7,663 nt of DNA from Candidatus Caldarchaeum sp. (GCA_025054795.1 JANWZU010000173.1:1-7663), one strand, 5' to 3'. Shown: positions 1 to 6,124, counted from the first letter of the stretch. The notes: generated from the sequence alone by a model not told the origin. Program-made: numbers and translations.

Positions 1-181
1 CAGGGTTAATCCTCAGTTTGGTCTGACTCTTCGGAAGAATTCTCTCCTTCTTGTCTGTCCTTAATTTAATGGTGTTGCGTGTTTCGTCAACTACCAAACC
101 GATGAAGACTCTGTTGTTGTAGACGGCCTCTACTTTCTTACCCAGAATGAAAAGGTCTGAATGGGAAAGGCTATTTGACAT
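1..181 (-). CDS. rnp1: RNase P protein component 1 (Rpp29/Pop4 family), partial at the window edge
   Basis: The minus strand reads an open frame from an ATG at 181-179 to the window edge, giving 60 residues beginning MSNSLSHSDLFILGKKVEAV. The visible part has the Rpp29 Sm-like barrel signature: a small-residue turn, then FIGLVVDETRNTIKL, then ERILPKSQTKLRI. In archaea this protein binds the RNase P RNA with its partner proteins and assists 5' processing of pre-tRNA. It overlaps the end of rpl29 by 11 bases in a different frame. A Shine-Dalgarno motif precedes the ATG, which supports this start. The position directly after rpl29 matches the conserved archaeal ribosomal cluster, where rnp1 sits between rpl29 and rps17. 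The C-terminal part lies outside the window, so completeness cannot be judged. The identification rests on motif and context together. Confidence 0.87.
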   Translation of the reverse strand, partial: MSNSLSHSDLFILGKKVEAVYNNRVFIGLVVDETRNTIKLRTDKKERILPKSQTKLRINP

Positions 182-380
182 TTTTCCTCAGCCTCCTTTC
201 AGCCAGTATTGTGTAGGCTCGGGCGATGCTTTTTCTTATTAGACGTGCTCTGGCCGGGTTCTGCACCGAGCCGCCTTTGCCTATGTCTGTCCTAACATTC
301 CTCAGCTCAGTCTTGTACTCTTCTATCTTCGCTCTCAGCTCATCGTCGCTGAGCTCTCTAAGCTCCTTGACTTCCTTCAA
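171..380 (-). CDS. rpl29: Large-subunit ribosomal protein uL29 (L29)
   Basis: This is a 69-residue protein of normal length for uL29, a helical hairpin protein near the exit of the ribosomal peptide tunnel. The sequence shows the expected LRELSDDELRAKIEEYKTEL first helix and a second helix with NPARARLIRKSIARAYTILAERR, matching the archaeal family. The start codon is TTG at 380-378. An in-frame TGA lies just upstream, and a GGTGA Shine-Dalgarno motif sits 6 bases before the TTG, so this rare start is well supported. It overlaps the end of rps3 by 23 bases and is itself overlapped by rnp1. It belongs to the rpl22-rps3-rpl29-rnp1 operon and is probably translated by coupling with rps3. Confidence 0.95.
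   Translation of the reverse strand: MKEVKELRELSDDELRAKIEEYKTELRNVRTDIGKGGSVQNPARARLIRKSIARAYTILAERRLRKNVK
192..196 (-). promoter_or_regulatory. Shine-Dalgarno motif for rnp1
   Basis: On the minus strand the sequence GGAGG lies inside the end of rpl29, 10 bases before the rnp1 ATG. A second GAGG lies 4 bases before that ATG. These motifs are complementary to the archaeal 16S rRNA tail and fix the start of rnp1 within the upstream gene. Confidence 0.6.
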
Positions 381-972
381 AGGTCTTCACCCTTATCTCC
401 TCAGGGAGCGGAGCGTCCGGGGGATATATCAAAACCCGGACACCAAATACACCCGTCTTTAGCTTGACTGAAGATTTGCCTTCGAGAACATAGTCCATCG
501 CCAGCTCACCCGACTTGGGTATAAAACCCTCGCTGAATTTTTCGGTTCTTGACCTTGCCGAGGTAAGCTTGCCGCTTATGTGTACCTCCACTCCTCTGGC
601 TCCCCCCTCCATAATCCTCCTAACAGCCCAGAACCCGACTCTCCGGTATCTAACTCCCCTCTCAAGGTCCTGCGCTATCCTCTCAGCCATCACGTAGGGG
701 TTGAGCTCGGGAACCTCAACTTCAACCACCGAAACAACGGGGTTCTCAACGTTGAAATGCTTTTCCAAGGCTTCGGTGACCTCCTTGATTACTTTTCCCT
801 TGGGGCCTATCACACGGCTTGGCCTCATGGCGTAGATGGTTACACGAGTACCGACCGGTGTTAGGCTTATGCTCACTCCTCCGAAAAGGGCTGACTTGAG
901 CTTGTCCCTGAGATACTCCTCTATGTCCGCCTTTTTGATACGTGTTTGGAGAATTTGCTTCACTACCGTCAT
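358..972 (-). CDS. rps3: Small-subunit ribosomal protein uS3 (S3)
   Basis: This encodes a 204-residue uS3, which sits in the head of the small subunit near the mRNA entry channel. The N-terminal half contains the type II KH RNA-binding domain, with the GPKG loop at residues 56-59 (RVIGPKGKVIKEV). The second half carries the conserved ERIAQDLERGVRYRRVGFWAVRRIMEGGARGVEV stretch in two parts, around residues 97-130, followed by the SGKL and RSRTEKFSEGF motifs. The length fits archaeal members, which lack the long acidic tails of some relatives. The ATG at 972 overlaps the rpl22 stop as ATGA, a typical translational coupling arrangement, and a GGAGTGA Shine-Dalgarno motif lies 7 bases upstream. 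The gene end overlaps rpl29 by 23 bases. Confidence 0.97.
   Translation of the reverse strand: MTVVKQILQTRIKKADIEEYLRDKLKSALFGGVSISLTPVGTRVTIYAMRPSRVIGPKGKVIKEVTEALEKHFNVENPVVSVVEVEVPELNPYVMAERIAQDLERGVRYRRVGFWAVRRIMEGGARGVEVHISGKLTSARSRTEKFSEGFIPKSGELAMDYVLEGKSSVKLKTGVFGVRVLIYPPDAPLPEEIRVKTFEGSQGA
387..391 (-). promoter_or_regulatory. Shine-Dalgarno motif deciding the TTG start of rpl29
   Basis: The minus strand reads GGTGA 6 bases before the TTG start codon. It matches the core of the archaeal GGAGGTGAT ribosome-binding consensus and supports the unusual start. Confidence 0.55.
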
Positions 973-1427
973 GGCTTGCTCACTCCAGCCAGCTCGATGT
1001 GAACGTAGGTTCTGTTGTAGGGGCTTGAACGGCCGAAGGCTCTCTCGATGTTTTTCCTCACAACCCGGCCTTTATGGGAAACGGCGTGGACGATTACGGT
1101 CCTCTCCGGGTCTAGGCCCTTGAACTCTGCGTTGGCTTCAAGGCTGTTCAGCAGCTTGAGCATGAACCGGGAGGCTTTGACTGGGTATCCGCCGGGGCCT
1201 TTGGTCTGAGCGTGATGGGCACGCTTTTTAATGTACCTTCCGTACCTTATCATTCTCCTCCTTTCCAACACGTCTGAAAGGAGGTTCTTGGCCTCTGGGA
1301 TGCTGAGGCCTTTGACTGCCTCGCAGACTTCCCTAGCCCATTTCGGGGATATGTCAACCTCTCTGAGGCTAGCTCTGACCTCGTTGTCTTTCTCCCCGAC
1401 CTTTGTAGAGCATCCCCAATTGGGCAT
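969..1427 (-). CDS. rpl22: Large-subunit ribosomal protein uL22 (L22)
   Basis: This 152-residue protein is uL22 of the archaeal/eukaryotic (L17e) type, which lines the polypeptide exit tunnel. Recognisable parts are the N-terminal NWGCSTK, the DISPKWAREVCEAVKGLSIPEA helix region, YIKKRAHHAQTKGPGGYPVKA, and the C-terminal beta-hairpin region ending in SPYNRTYVHIEL. The ATG at 1427 has no Shine-Dalgarno motif but follows a TATA-like element, so this is probably the first gene of the transcription unit. In most archaea rpl22 is preceded by rpl3, rpl4, rpl23, rpl2 and rps19; here a divergent phosphate regulator sits upstream instead. The gene is intact, and its stop overlaps the rps3 start by 4 bases. 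Confidence 0.96.
   Translation of the reverse strand: MPNWGCSTKVGEKDNEVRASLREVDISPKWAREVCEAVKGLSIPEAKNLLSDVLERRRMIRYGRYIKKRAHHAQTKGPGGYPVKASRFMLKLLNSLEANAEFKGLDPERTVIVHAVSHKGRVVRKNIERAFGRSSPYNRTYVHIELAGVSKP
980..986 (-). promoter_or_regulatory. Shine-Dalgarno motif for rps3
   Basis: The minus strand reads GGAGTGA, close to the GGAGGTGA consensus, 7 bases before the rps3 ATG and inside the end of rpl22. It supports the assigned start. Confidence 0.55.
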
Positions 1428-1461
1428 GTTGTAATCTAAACCTATCAGGCGAGATAGTCAA

Positions 1462-1469
1462 GTTATAAA
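1462..1469 (-). promoter_or_regulatory. TATA-like promoter element of the rpl22 operon
   Basis: The minus strand reads TTTATAAC in the 107-base divergent spacer. At the usual 25-27 base distance, transcription would start near 1440, leaving a short leader of about 13 bases before the rpl22 ATG. This is inferred from spacing and composition only. Confidence 0.45.
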
Positions 1470-1505
1470 CATATCTAGGCAAGGCTGTCGGGAAGCTCGC
1501 AAGCC

Positions 1506-1510
1506 TTAAA
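1506..1510 (+). promoter_or_regulatory. TATA-like promoter element of the phoU-like gene
   Basis: TTAAA lies centred 27 bases before the ATG at 1535, and no Shine-Dalgarno motif precedes that ATG. The spacing predicts a leaderless transcript beginning at or next to the start codon. The motif is short, so the call rests on its position. Confidence 0.4.
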
Positions 1511-1534
1511 CCAAACGTCTCAAACAAAGCTAAC

Positions 1535-2515
1535 ATGGAGATTAGGAGGACAGTCCAGTTTACAGGTGGAAGTTCCTTCTCGATCACGCTTCCAAAGGAG
1601 TGGGCTATGAGGATGGGAATTAGGAGGGGTTCTACTGTTGTGCTTAAGACACTTGAGGACGGAAGCGTGGTTGTCTACCCTGAGAAAGAGAGAACCTCTG
1701 AGAACCACGAGGTCGAGATACTTCTTGGCCCTCACGTGAGCCAGATGATATTAGGAGCTTATCTTTACGGCTACAACACCATTAGGATAAAGTCAGCCAT
1801 GTCCATGGACGATACGGAGCTTGCGAATGTGAAGAAAGCCGTAAGAGGGTTGGCGGGTGCAGAGATAGTGGATGAAACTCCAACAAGGGTTGAAATACAG
1901 GTTGTGCTCGACAGAGAGCTCGTAGCCCCAGAGAAGCTTCTACGCCGTCAACATACACTTGTTCTCGGCATGGTTGAAAACTCTGTAGACGCATACCTTA
2001 GGAAAAACAACTCGTTAGCCAAGCTTGTCGTACAGCGGGACGAAGAAGTCGACAGGCTGTACTTCACACTCGTGAGGACGATCAGGTCGGCCATAGTCGA
2101 CCCGACCCTTGCCAAGAGACTCGAAGCATCTCCTTTGCTGCTCATGGACCTCAGGGTTGCAGCTAAATTCATAGAGGACGCAGGAGACCAATCCGCCGAG
2201 ATAGCGAAAGAGGCTCTTAAGAACGTTAGGGAAATAGATGAAGATTTGGGTAAGGATTTGAAACAATTCGCCCAGCTGATAACATCTATGGGGACAGGGC
2301 CGGTTGACGCATTCTTCAGCCAAGACATGGAGAAAATAACTAAGATAACTAGCGTCAGAACAGATTTCCAGAGAAGAGGAGATGCTTTTCTTAAGAAAGC
2401 TCCCCAAACACAAGCCTTAGCTACCATGTTCAAAGTATATTCGCATCTGGCTAGGATCTGCGAAGACTTGGCTGACACAGCTGAACTGGGGCTTCCTTTC
2501 AAACCTCCCTCCTAA
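1535..2515 (+). CDS. phoU: PhoU-family phosphate regulator with N-terminal AbrB-like DNA-binding domain
   Basis: This 326-residue protein combines two parts. Residues 1-50 form a SpoVT/AbrB-like swapped-hairpin DNA-binding domain (RRTVQFTGGSSFSITLPKEW, then GIRRGSTVVL and VVVYPE). Residues from about 135 onward form helical PhoU repeats. Acidic metal-binding signatures of PhoU are visible as DEEVD at 169-173 and EDAGD at 214-218, with a weaker related ICEDLADTAE at 308-317. This fusion is a known archaeal form annotated as phosphate uptake regulator; it is thought to control phosphate transport genes or the Pst transporter. No pst, pit or phoB gene is in the window, so the target is unknown. 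It is transcribed alone, divergently from rpl22, and ends 38 bases before the next gene. A direct regulatory effect on the neighbouring ribosomal operon is possible but unsupported. Confidence 0.9.
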   Translation: MEIRRTVQFTGGSSFSITLPKEWAMRMGIRRGSTVVLKTLEDGSVVVYPEKERTSENHEVEILLGPHVSQMILGAYLYGYNTIRIKSAMSMDDTELANVKKAVRGLAGAEIVDETPTRVEIQVVLDRELVAPEKLLRRQHTLVLGMVENSVDAYLRKNNSLAKLVVQRDEEVDRLYFTLVRTIRSAIVDPTLAKRLEASPLLLMDLRVAAKFIEDAGDQSAEIAKEALKNVREIDEDLGKDLKQFAQLITSMGTGPVDAFFSQDMEKITKITSVRTDFQRRGDAFLKKAPQTQALATMFKVYSHLARICEDLADTAELGLPFKPPS

Positions 2516-2523
2516 CTTTCATG

Positions 2524-2529
2524 TTTAAA
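2524..2529 (+). promoter_or_regulatory. TATA-like promoter element of the reductase-metE operon
   Basis: TTTAAA is centred 27.5 bases before the GTG start at 2554, within the 38-base gap after the phoU-like gene. There is no Shine-Dalgarno motif before that GTG, so a leaderless transcript is predicted. The element indicates that the reductase and metE genes form a unit separate from the regulator. Confidence 0.45.
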
Positions 2530-2553
2530 GCCTGCTGAGAACCGGTTAAGCAT

Positions 2554-3558
2554 GTGGGCGAAAAAACTCTCGAAGTTTACGACATTACGATTATAGGGGC
2601 CGGGCCGACAGGGTTGTTTGCAGCCTTCTACGCAGCTGGTATGAGGGGGATGAAGACTAAGGTGTTGGAAGCGCTCGACGTTTACGGAGGACAGCTAACC
2701 GTCCTCTACCCTGACAAATTTATCTACGACGTAGCGGGGTTTCCGAAGGTACTATCGAAAGACCTTGCACGTCAGCTGTATGAACAGGCGTCAGCCTACA
2801 AACCCGAAATACTTTTCTCAGAAAAAGTTATTAATTTGTCGAGGATAGACGGAGGCATCATAGAACTGACGACTGATAAGGGAGTGCATTTTTCCAAAAC
2901 AGTTCTAATAGCAGCTGGTCACGGCGCATTCACGCCAAGGAAGCTAGGCAATCCATCCGTAGAAATGTTCGAGAACAAGGGTGTTTACTACTTCGTGAAA
3001 GACAAGTGGGAGTTCAAAGGCAAGAGGATAGTCATAGTCGGCGGCGGCGACTCGGCTGTCGACTGGGCTCTGAACCTGAAGGATATCGCTAGGGAGACTT
3101 ATTTGGTTCATAGGAGGACTGAGTTCAGGGCTCACGAGGGGAGCGTGATCGAGTTGTTCCACTCACCTGTAAAAGTTCTCGTTCCATACGAGGTGAAGGA
3201 GGCTCGAGGAAATAATAGACTGGAAGCCGTGAAGGTCTTCAACAACAAAACAGGGGAGGAGCAGGAAATCGAGTGCGACGCCATGATCCTTCAGCTGGGC
3301 CATGTCGTCGACGTTTCTCTGTTCAAGAAATGGGGTCTCGAGATGGACGGCAACGCCATCAAGATAAACGGTAGATGCGAGACAAACATACCAGGAGTAT
3401 ACGCAGCAGGGGACATAGCCAGTCAAACCGACTCGGTCAAGCTGGCACTTCTGGTCACAGGTTTTGCACAGGCCGCCATAGCTGTCAACGTAGCTAAAAA
3501 CTACATCGACCCAAAGTCAAGCTACTTCCCCGGACATAGCTCTGAGCGGAGGATGTAG
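2554..3558 (+). CDS. Ferredoxin-NADP+ reductase, thioredoxin-reductase-like (YumC) type
   Basis: This 334-residue flavoprotein has two dinucleotide-binding folds. The FAD site is GAGPTG at 15-20, the NADPH site GGGDSA at 163-168 with HRRTEFRAHE at 186-195, and the second FAD motif is AAGDIA at 284-289. The stretches YGGQLTVLYPDKFIYDVAGFP (44-64, read as two adjoining motifs) and the C-terminal YFPGHSS (324-330) are typical of the ferredoxin-NADP+ reductases related to thioredoxin reductase. The redox CxxC of true thioredoxin reductase is absent; the only cysteines are C241 and C275. It is therefore expected to move electrons between ferredoxin (or flavodoxin) and NADP(H) in the cytoplasm. The start is a GTG; an overlapping ATG at 2552 is out of frame. 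Its stop lies 2 bases before the metE N-half gene, so the two are probably co-transcribed. The electron carrier used in this organism is not shown by the sequence. Confidence 0.87.
   Translation: MGEKTLEVYDITIIGAGPTGLFAAFYAAGMRGMKTKVLEALDVYGGQLTVLYPDKFIYDVAGFPKVLSKDLARQLYEQASAYKPEILFSEKVINLSRIDGGIIELTTDKGVHFSKTVLIAAGHGAFTPRKLGNPSVEMFENKGVYYFVKDKWEFKGKRIVIVGGGDSAVDWALNLKDIARETYLVHRRTEFRAHEGSVIELFHSPVKVLVPYEVKEARGNNRLEAVKVFNNKTGEEQEIECDAMILQLGHVVDVSLFKKWGLEMDGNAIKINGRCETNIPGVYAAGDIASQTDSVKLALLVTGFAQAAIAVNVAKNYIDPKSSYFPGHSSERRM
3548..3552 (+). promoter_or_regulatory. Shine-Dalgarno motif for the metE N-half gene
   Basis: GGAGG occurs in the last codons of the reductase gene, 8 bases before the GTG at 3561. 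The spacing is near ideal and supports both that start codon and co-transcription with the reductase. Confidence 0.6.
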
Positions 3559-3560
3559 AC

Positions 3561-4508
3561 GTGGAGCTGAGAGGTTATCTTGTCGGGTCTTTCCCAAGGC
3601 CTGCTGGTTTAATCAAGCTTCTTCGTGATTATTCGAAAGGTAAGACGAGTTTCGAAAGACTGGAGCATGAGTTTGAAACCACGGTAAATAGGCTTGTTCG
3701 GCTTCAAGCCGAGAACGGCCTAACCTACGTGGTCGACGGAATGCTGCTTTGGGACGACTTGTTCAGACCACTCTCAACAGCCTTAGACGGGTTGGAGGTG
3801 GACGGCCTTTCAAGATGGTTCGACAATAACGTCTTTTTCAAGAAACTCGTCGTAAAAAACCGCCTCACGTTTAGACAAAGCTTGGACGCCAAGTTTTTCA
3901 ACCCCGACGGCGTACATGCTTTCAAACTTATTCTTCCAGACCCTTACACCGCAGCCGTCCTATCCGAAGACAGATGGTACAACAGCCTTGAAAAGCAGGC
4001 ATACGACTGGGCGGCTTGCCTTGCGCAGACAGCCTCATCTCTGGAAAAGGTTGAACAGCTTCAGCTCACAGCACCAAGCCTTGTTTTCGAAAAAATCCCC
4101 AGAGACCATCTGGAGATAGCTAAAGAATGCGTTAGGATGGTGAAGGAAAAAGTTAGATGTGAGCTTATGCTGCACATGCCGTTCGGCAACCTCTCCAACA
4201 TACTTCCAGAAGTACTTGACTTCCCTGCAGACGTCATCGGAGTAGACGTTTTCAAAACAAGGTTGAACAGTCTTGCAGAATACTCTTTAGACAAAAGGCT
4301 TTACCTAGGCGTGCTTGACGGCAGAAACACCTTGATGGAAGACGTGGAGACGACGGTCAGAATCTTGGAAGGTTTTTTCTCAAAGACAGGGCTTAAACAA
4401 GCTGATGTCGGGCCGTCGTGTGAGCTTGAGTTTCTTCCCTTCGAGTCTTCTGAGGATAAGGTTAAAAGACTTGGCGAGGTTTTGAGAAGGGCGGCTGAGA
4501 GATTATGA
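3561..4508 (+). CDS. MetE N-terminal-half homologue (methionine synthase-like subunit with degenerate metal site)
   Basis: This 315-residue protein resembles the N-terminal barrel of cobalamin-independent methionine synthase. Visible marks are GSFPRP at 9-14, the VLDGRNT signature at 251-257 (the LGVVDGRN motif of MetE N-domains), and GPSCELEFLP at 284-293 (compare PSCSLLHVP). Read against the catalytic domain, the zinc positions are H205, P207 in place of Cys, D229 in place of Glu, and C287, so a normal zinc thiol site is unlikely. A structural or methyl-donor-binding role with the next gene product is inferred. The GTG start is chosen because a GGAGG motif precedes it and it lies 2 bases after the reductase stop. 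The end overlaps the next gene by 4 bases (ATGA). Separate genes for the two MetE halves are known in archaea, so this is not a broken gene. The substrate is not certain. Confidence 0.8.
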   Translation: MELRGYLVGSFPRPAGLIKLLRDYSKGKTSFERLEHEFETTVNRLVRLQAENGLTYVVDGMLLWDDLFRPLSTALDGLEVDGLSRWFDNNVFFKKLVVKNRLTFRQSLDAKFFNPDGVHAFKLILPDPYTAAVLSEDRWYNSLEKQAYDWAACLAQTASSLEKVEQLQLTAPSLVFEKIPRDHLEIAKECVRMVKEKVRCELMLHMPFGNLSNILPEVLDFPADVIGVDVFKTRLNSLAEYSLDKRLYLGVLDGRNTLMEDVETTVRILEGFFSKTGLKQADVGPSCELEFLPFESSEDKVKRLGEVLRRAAERL

Positions 4509-5614
4509 AGCTTTTCACGGCGATGGAAGTTGGAAGCCTGAACAAGGCTCCCTTCATCGTCAGAGACGTTGGCAGAGCTGTCGCTGAGGCTGAGAGATGG
4601 GGGAGGATGCTCGGAGTCGAGAACTACGAGAAGCTCGTGGAGGCGGTTAAAGCCAACAAGGCCACGGATGAAGAGCTTAGAGATTGGGCTTGTCTTTTTG
4701 GTTTGAGGTTTTTTGAGAAAGCAGGGCTGGACGTTGTCTACGACGGCGAGCAGCGGAGGATGGAGATGTACGAGTATCCGCTGTACTTTGTTGAGGGGTT
4801 TGAGTTCCGTGGCATTGTGCGGGTGTGGGACAACGAGTACTACAAGAAAGCTGCCGTTGTCAAAAAGCCTCGTCTGGTCAAACCATACCATGTCGATGAG
4901 CTACGGTTCAATAAAAGGCATGCGAGAAGGAAGCTTAAGGTCCCCGTCACAGCCGCCTACACGCTGGCGGACTGGTCCTTCGACGAACACTACATCAAGA
5001 ACACGGTTGGCGAAGACTTTTTCGAAAGACAGCAGAGAGCTAGGGGAGACTTTGTCCACGACTTAGTTGTCAACGTCGTAAGGCCCGTAGTACAGGCCTT
5101 GGCTAGCGAGGGCGTTGATTACATCCAGCTGGATGAGCCTGCAGCAGCTACCAAGCCCTACGAATCCGAACTCGTCGTTGAAAGCCTCAACGAAACCGTC
5201 AAAGGGATATCTACTAAAATCGCCGTACACATCTGCTACACCAACTACGAAGCTCTTTTTCCAGCCCTTCTCGAGCTTAAAGCCGACGTGCTGTCAATCT
5301 CATGCTCTAACGCCGACACATCTAAGCTAGGTTTAGATGACGAGGCCCGGGTAGGGTTCAACGTGCTCAAGAAGTTCAGCGAGTACTCCCTTCCCTTCAA
5401 GATAGCTCCGGGTGTAGTCGATGTTCACACCGACTTCGTGGAAACCCCCGAGCTGGTGCGAGACAGGCTTCTGTACGCCGCTAAAGTCATGAAAGACCCT
5501 GGACTAGTTGTTGCTTGCAACGACTGTGGACTTAGGACGAGAAGATGGGATGTGGCTTTCGATAAGCAGGTTAACTTGGTTAAGGGAGCGGAGTTGGCTC
5601 GTCAACAGACCTAG
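4505..5614 (+). CDS. metE: MetE C-terminal-half (core) methionine synthase-like methyltransferase
   Basis: This 369-residue protein matches the catalytic barrel of MetE, which methylates homocysteine to methionine. Recognisable sites are VGS at 9-11 (homocysteine-binding loop), GEQRRMEMYEY at 81-91 (E82 aligns with the substrate-binding Glu), VTAAYTLADWSF at 148-159, IQLDEPA at 207-213 (D210), HIC at 242-244, PGVVDVHTD at 302-310 and NDCGLRTR at 339-346. Zinc ligands H242, C244 and C341 are conserved. The fourth ligand, Glu665 in the E. coli enzyme, aligns with S266, followed by C267. Core MetE proteins lacking the fused N-domain are known in archaea, and some are folate-independent, taking the methyl group from a corrinoid or an unidentified donor. 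The gene starts inside the stop of the N-half gene and is probably translated with it. Its stop shares CTAG with the convergent rps13. The fold assignment is strong; the methyl donor is unknown. Confidence 0.85.
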   Translation: MKLFTAMEVGSLNKAPFIVRDVGRAVAEAERWGRMLGVENYEKLVEAVKANKATDEELRDWACLFGLRFFEKAGLDVVYDGEQRRMEMYEYPLYFVEGFEFRGIVRVWDNEYYKKAAVVKKPRLVKPYHVDELRFNKRHARRKLKVPVTAAYTLADWSFDEHYIKNTVGEDFFERQQRARGDFVHDLVVNVVRPVVQALASEGVDYIQLDEPAAATKPYESELVVESLNETVKGISTKIAVHICYTNYEALFPALLELKADVLSISCSNADTSKLGLDDEARVGFNVLKKFSEYSLPFKIAPGVVDVHTDFVETPELVRDRLLYAAKVMKDPGLVVACNDCGLRTRRWDVAFDKQVNLVKGAELARQQT

Positions 5615-6102
5615 GTCTTCTCCTCGGCCTTAGGCTGGGCCTGAGCCTGAGCTTGAGCCGCCTTCCTAGAAACGCCAACAGTCATGCCGCTGCGGCCAGT
5701 CGTCCTCGTACGCTGACCCCTAACCTTCAACCCCAACGAATGCCTAATCCCCTTCCAGCTACGTGTCCTAATCATCTGCTGAATGTCCTCCTTCACAGCC
5801 AGATCTAGGTCCGCGCCCAGCAGGTGAAGGTTACGCCCTGTTGAGGGGTCGTGGCTCCTGTTGAGAAACCACCCCGGTATCCCATGGGCTTCGGGGTTTC
5901 GGGCTATCTGCTCGAGCTTCTCAAGCTGCTTGTCGGAGAGCTGGCCTATCCGGACATCAGGGTCGAGGCCAGAGACCCGAGCGATAGCGTAGCCTAGGTT
6001 CACCCCTATACCCTTCACCCTAGCTAGGGCGTAGGGTATCTTCAACGTGCCGTCGACGTCCGTGTTGAGCACTCTCACGATGTACCTGAGTTCCTTCGAC
6101 AT
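5611..6102 (-). CDS. rps13: Small-subunit ribosomal protein uS13 (S13)
   Basis: This 163-residue protein is archaeal uS13, located in the small-subunit head, where it contacts the large subunit and the P-site tRNA. The sequence shows RYIVRVLNTDVDGTLKIPYA at the N-terminus, the helix-two-turn-helix start GIGVNLGYAIAR at 31-42, and the basic tail region RSWKGIRHSLGLKVRGQ and RTRTTGR at 114-137. It ends in an unusual Ala-Gln repeat and charged tail (residues 148-163), making it slightly longer than typical archaeal forms. In many archaea rps13 is followed by rps4, rps11 and rpoD; here it stands alone and ends against metE. The ATG at 6102 has no Shine-Dalgarno motif, but a TATA box is centred 26.5 bases upstream, so the mRNA is probably leaderless. 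Confidence 0.96.
   Translation of the reverse strand: MSKELRYIVRVLNTDVDGTLKIPYALARVKGIGVNLGYAIARVSGLDPDVRIGQLSDKQLEKLEQIARNPEAHGIPGWFLNRSHDPSTGRNLHLLGADLDLAVKEDIQQMIRTRSWKGIRHSLGLKVRGQRTRTTGRSGMTVGVSRKAAQAQAQAQPKAEEKT
5635..5661 (-). repeat. Low-complexity Ala-Gln repeat in the rps13 tail
   Basis: Codons 148-156 of rps13 encode Ala-Ala-Gln followed by three Ala-Gln pairs, seen as a near-repeat of the hexamer GCTCAG or GCCCAG on the minus strand. It is probably a flexible extension produced by local repeat expansion. It lies outside the conserved uS13 fold. Confidence 0.6.
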
Positions 6103-6124
6103 CCGCCGTCACTCCGCCCATCGT

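Noticed and set aside
836..1123. Plus-strand frame of 95 codons across the rps3-rpl22 junction
   Set aside because: Lies opposite two conserved ribosomal genes, with Arg/Cys-rich composition and no family resemblance.
1948..2502. Open frame of 184 codons antisense to the phoU-like gene
   Set aside because: Ser-rich shadow of a gene with clear PhoU signatures; no promoter or ribosome-binding signal of its own.
2516..2553. A transcription terminator after the phoU-like gene
   Set aside because: Only a very short pyrimidine stretch is present; no T-rich run or hairpin is convincing in this 38-base gap.
2554..3558. Thioredoxin reductase
   Set aside because: The redox CxxC motif is missing, and the YGGQL, LYPDK and FPGHSS features fit the ferredoxin-NADP reductase branch.
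4301..4891. Long open frame on the minus strand (196 codons) opposite the two metE genes
   Set aside because: It is antisense to two genes with clear family motifs, has no recognisable motif and low-complexity Ser/Leu/Pro composition typical of a shadow frame.
3561..5614. A single metE gene broken by a frameshift
   Set aside because: The two halves overlap cleanly by ATGA, each has proper start and end motifs of its domain, and separate genes for the halves are known in archaea.
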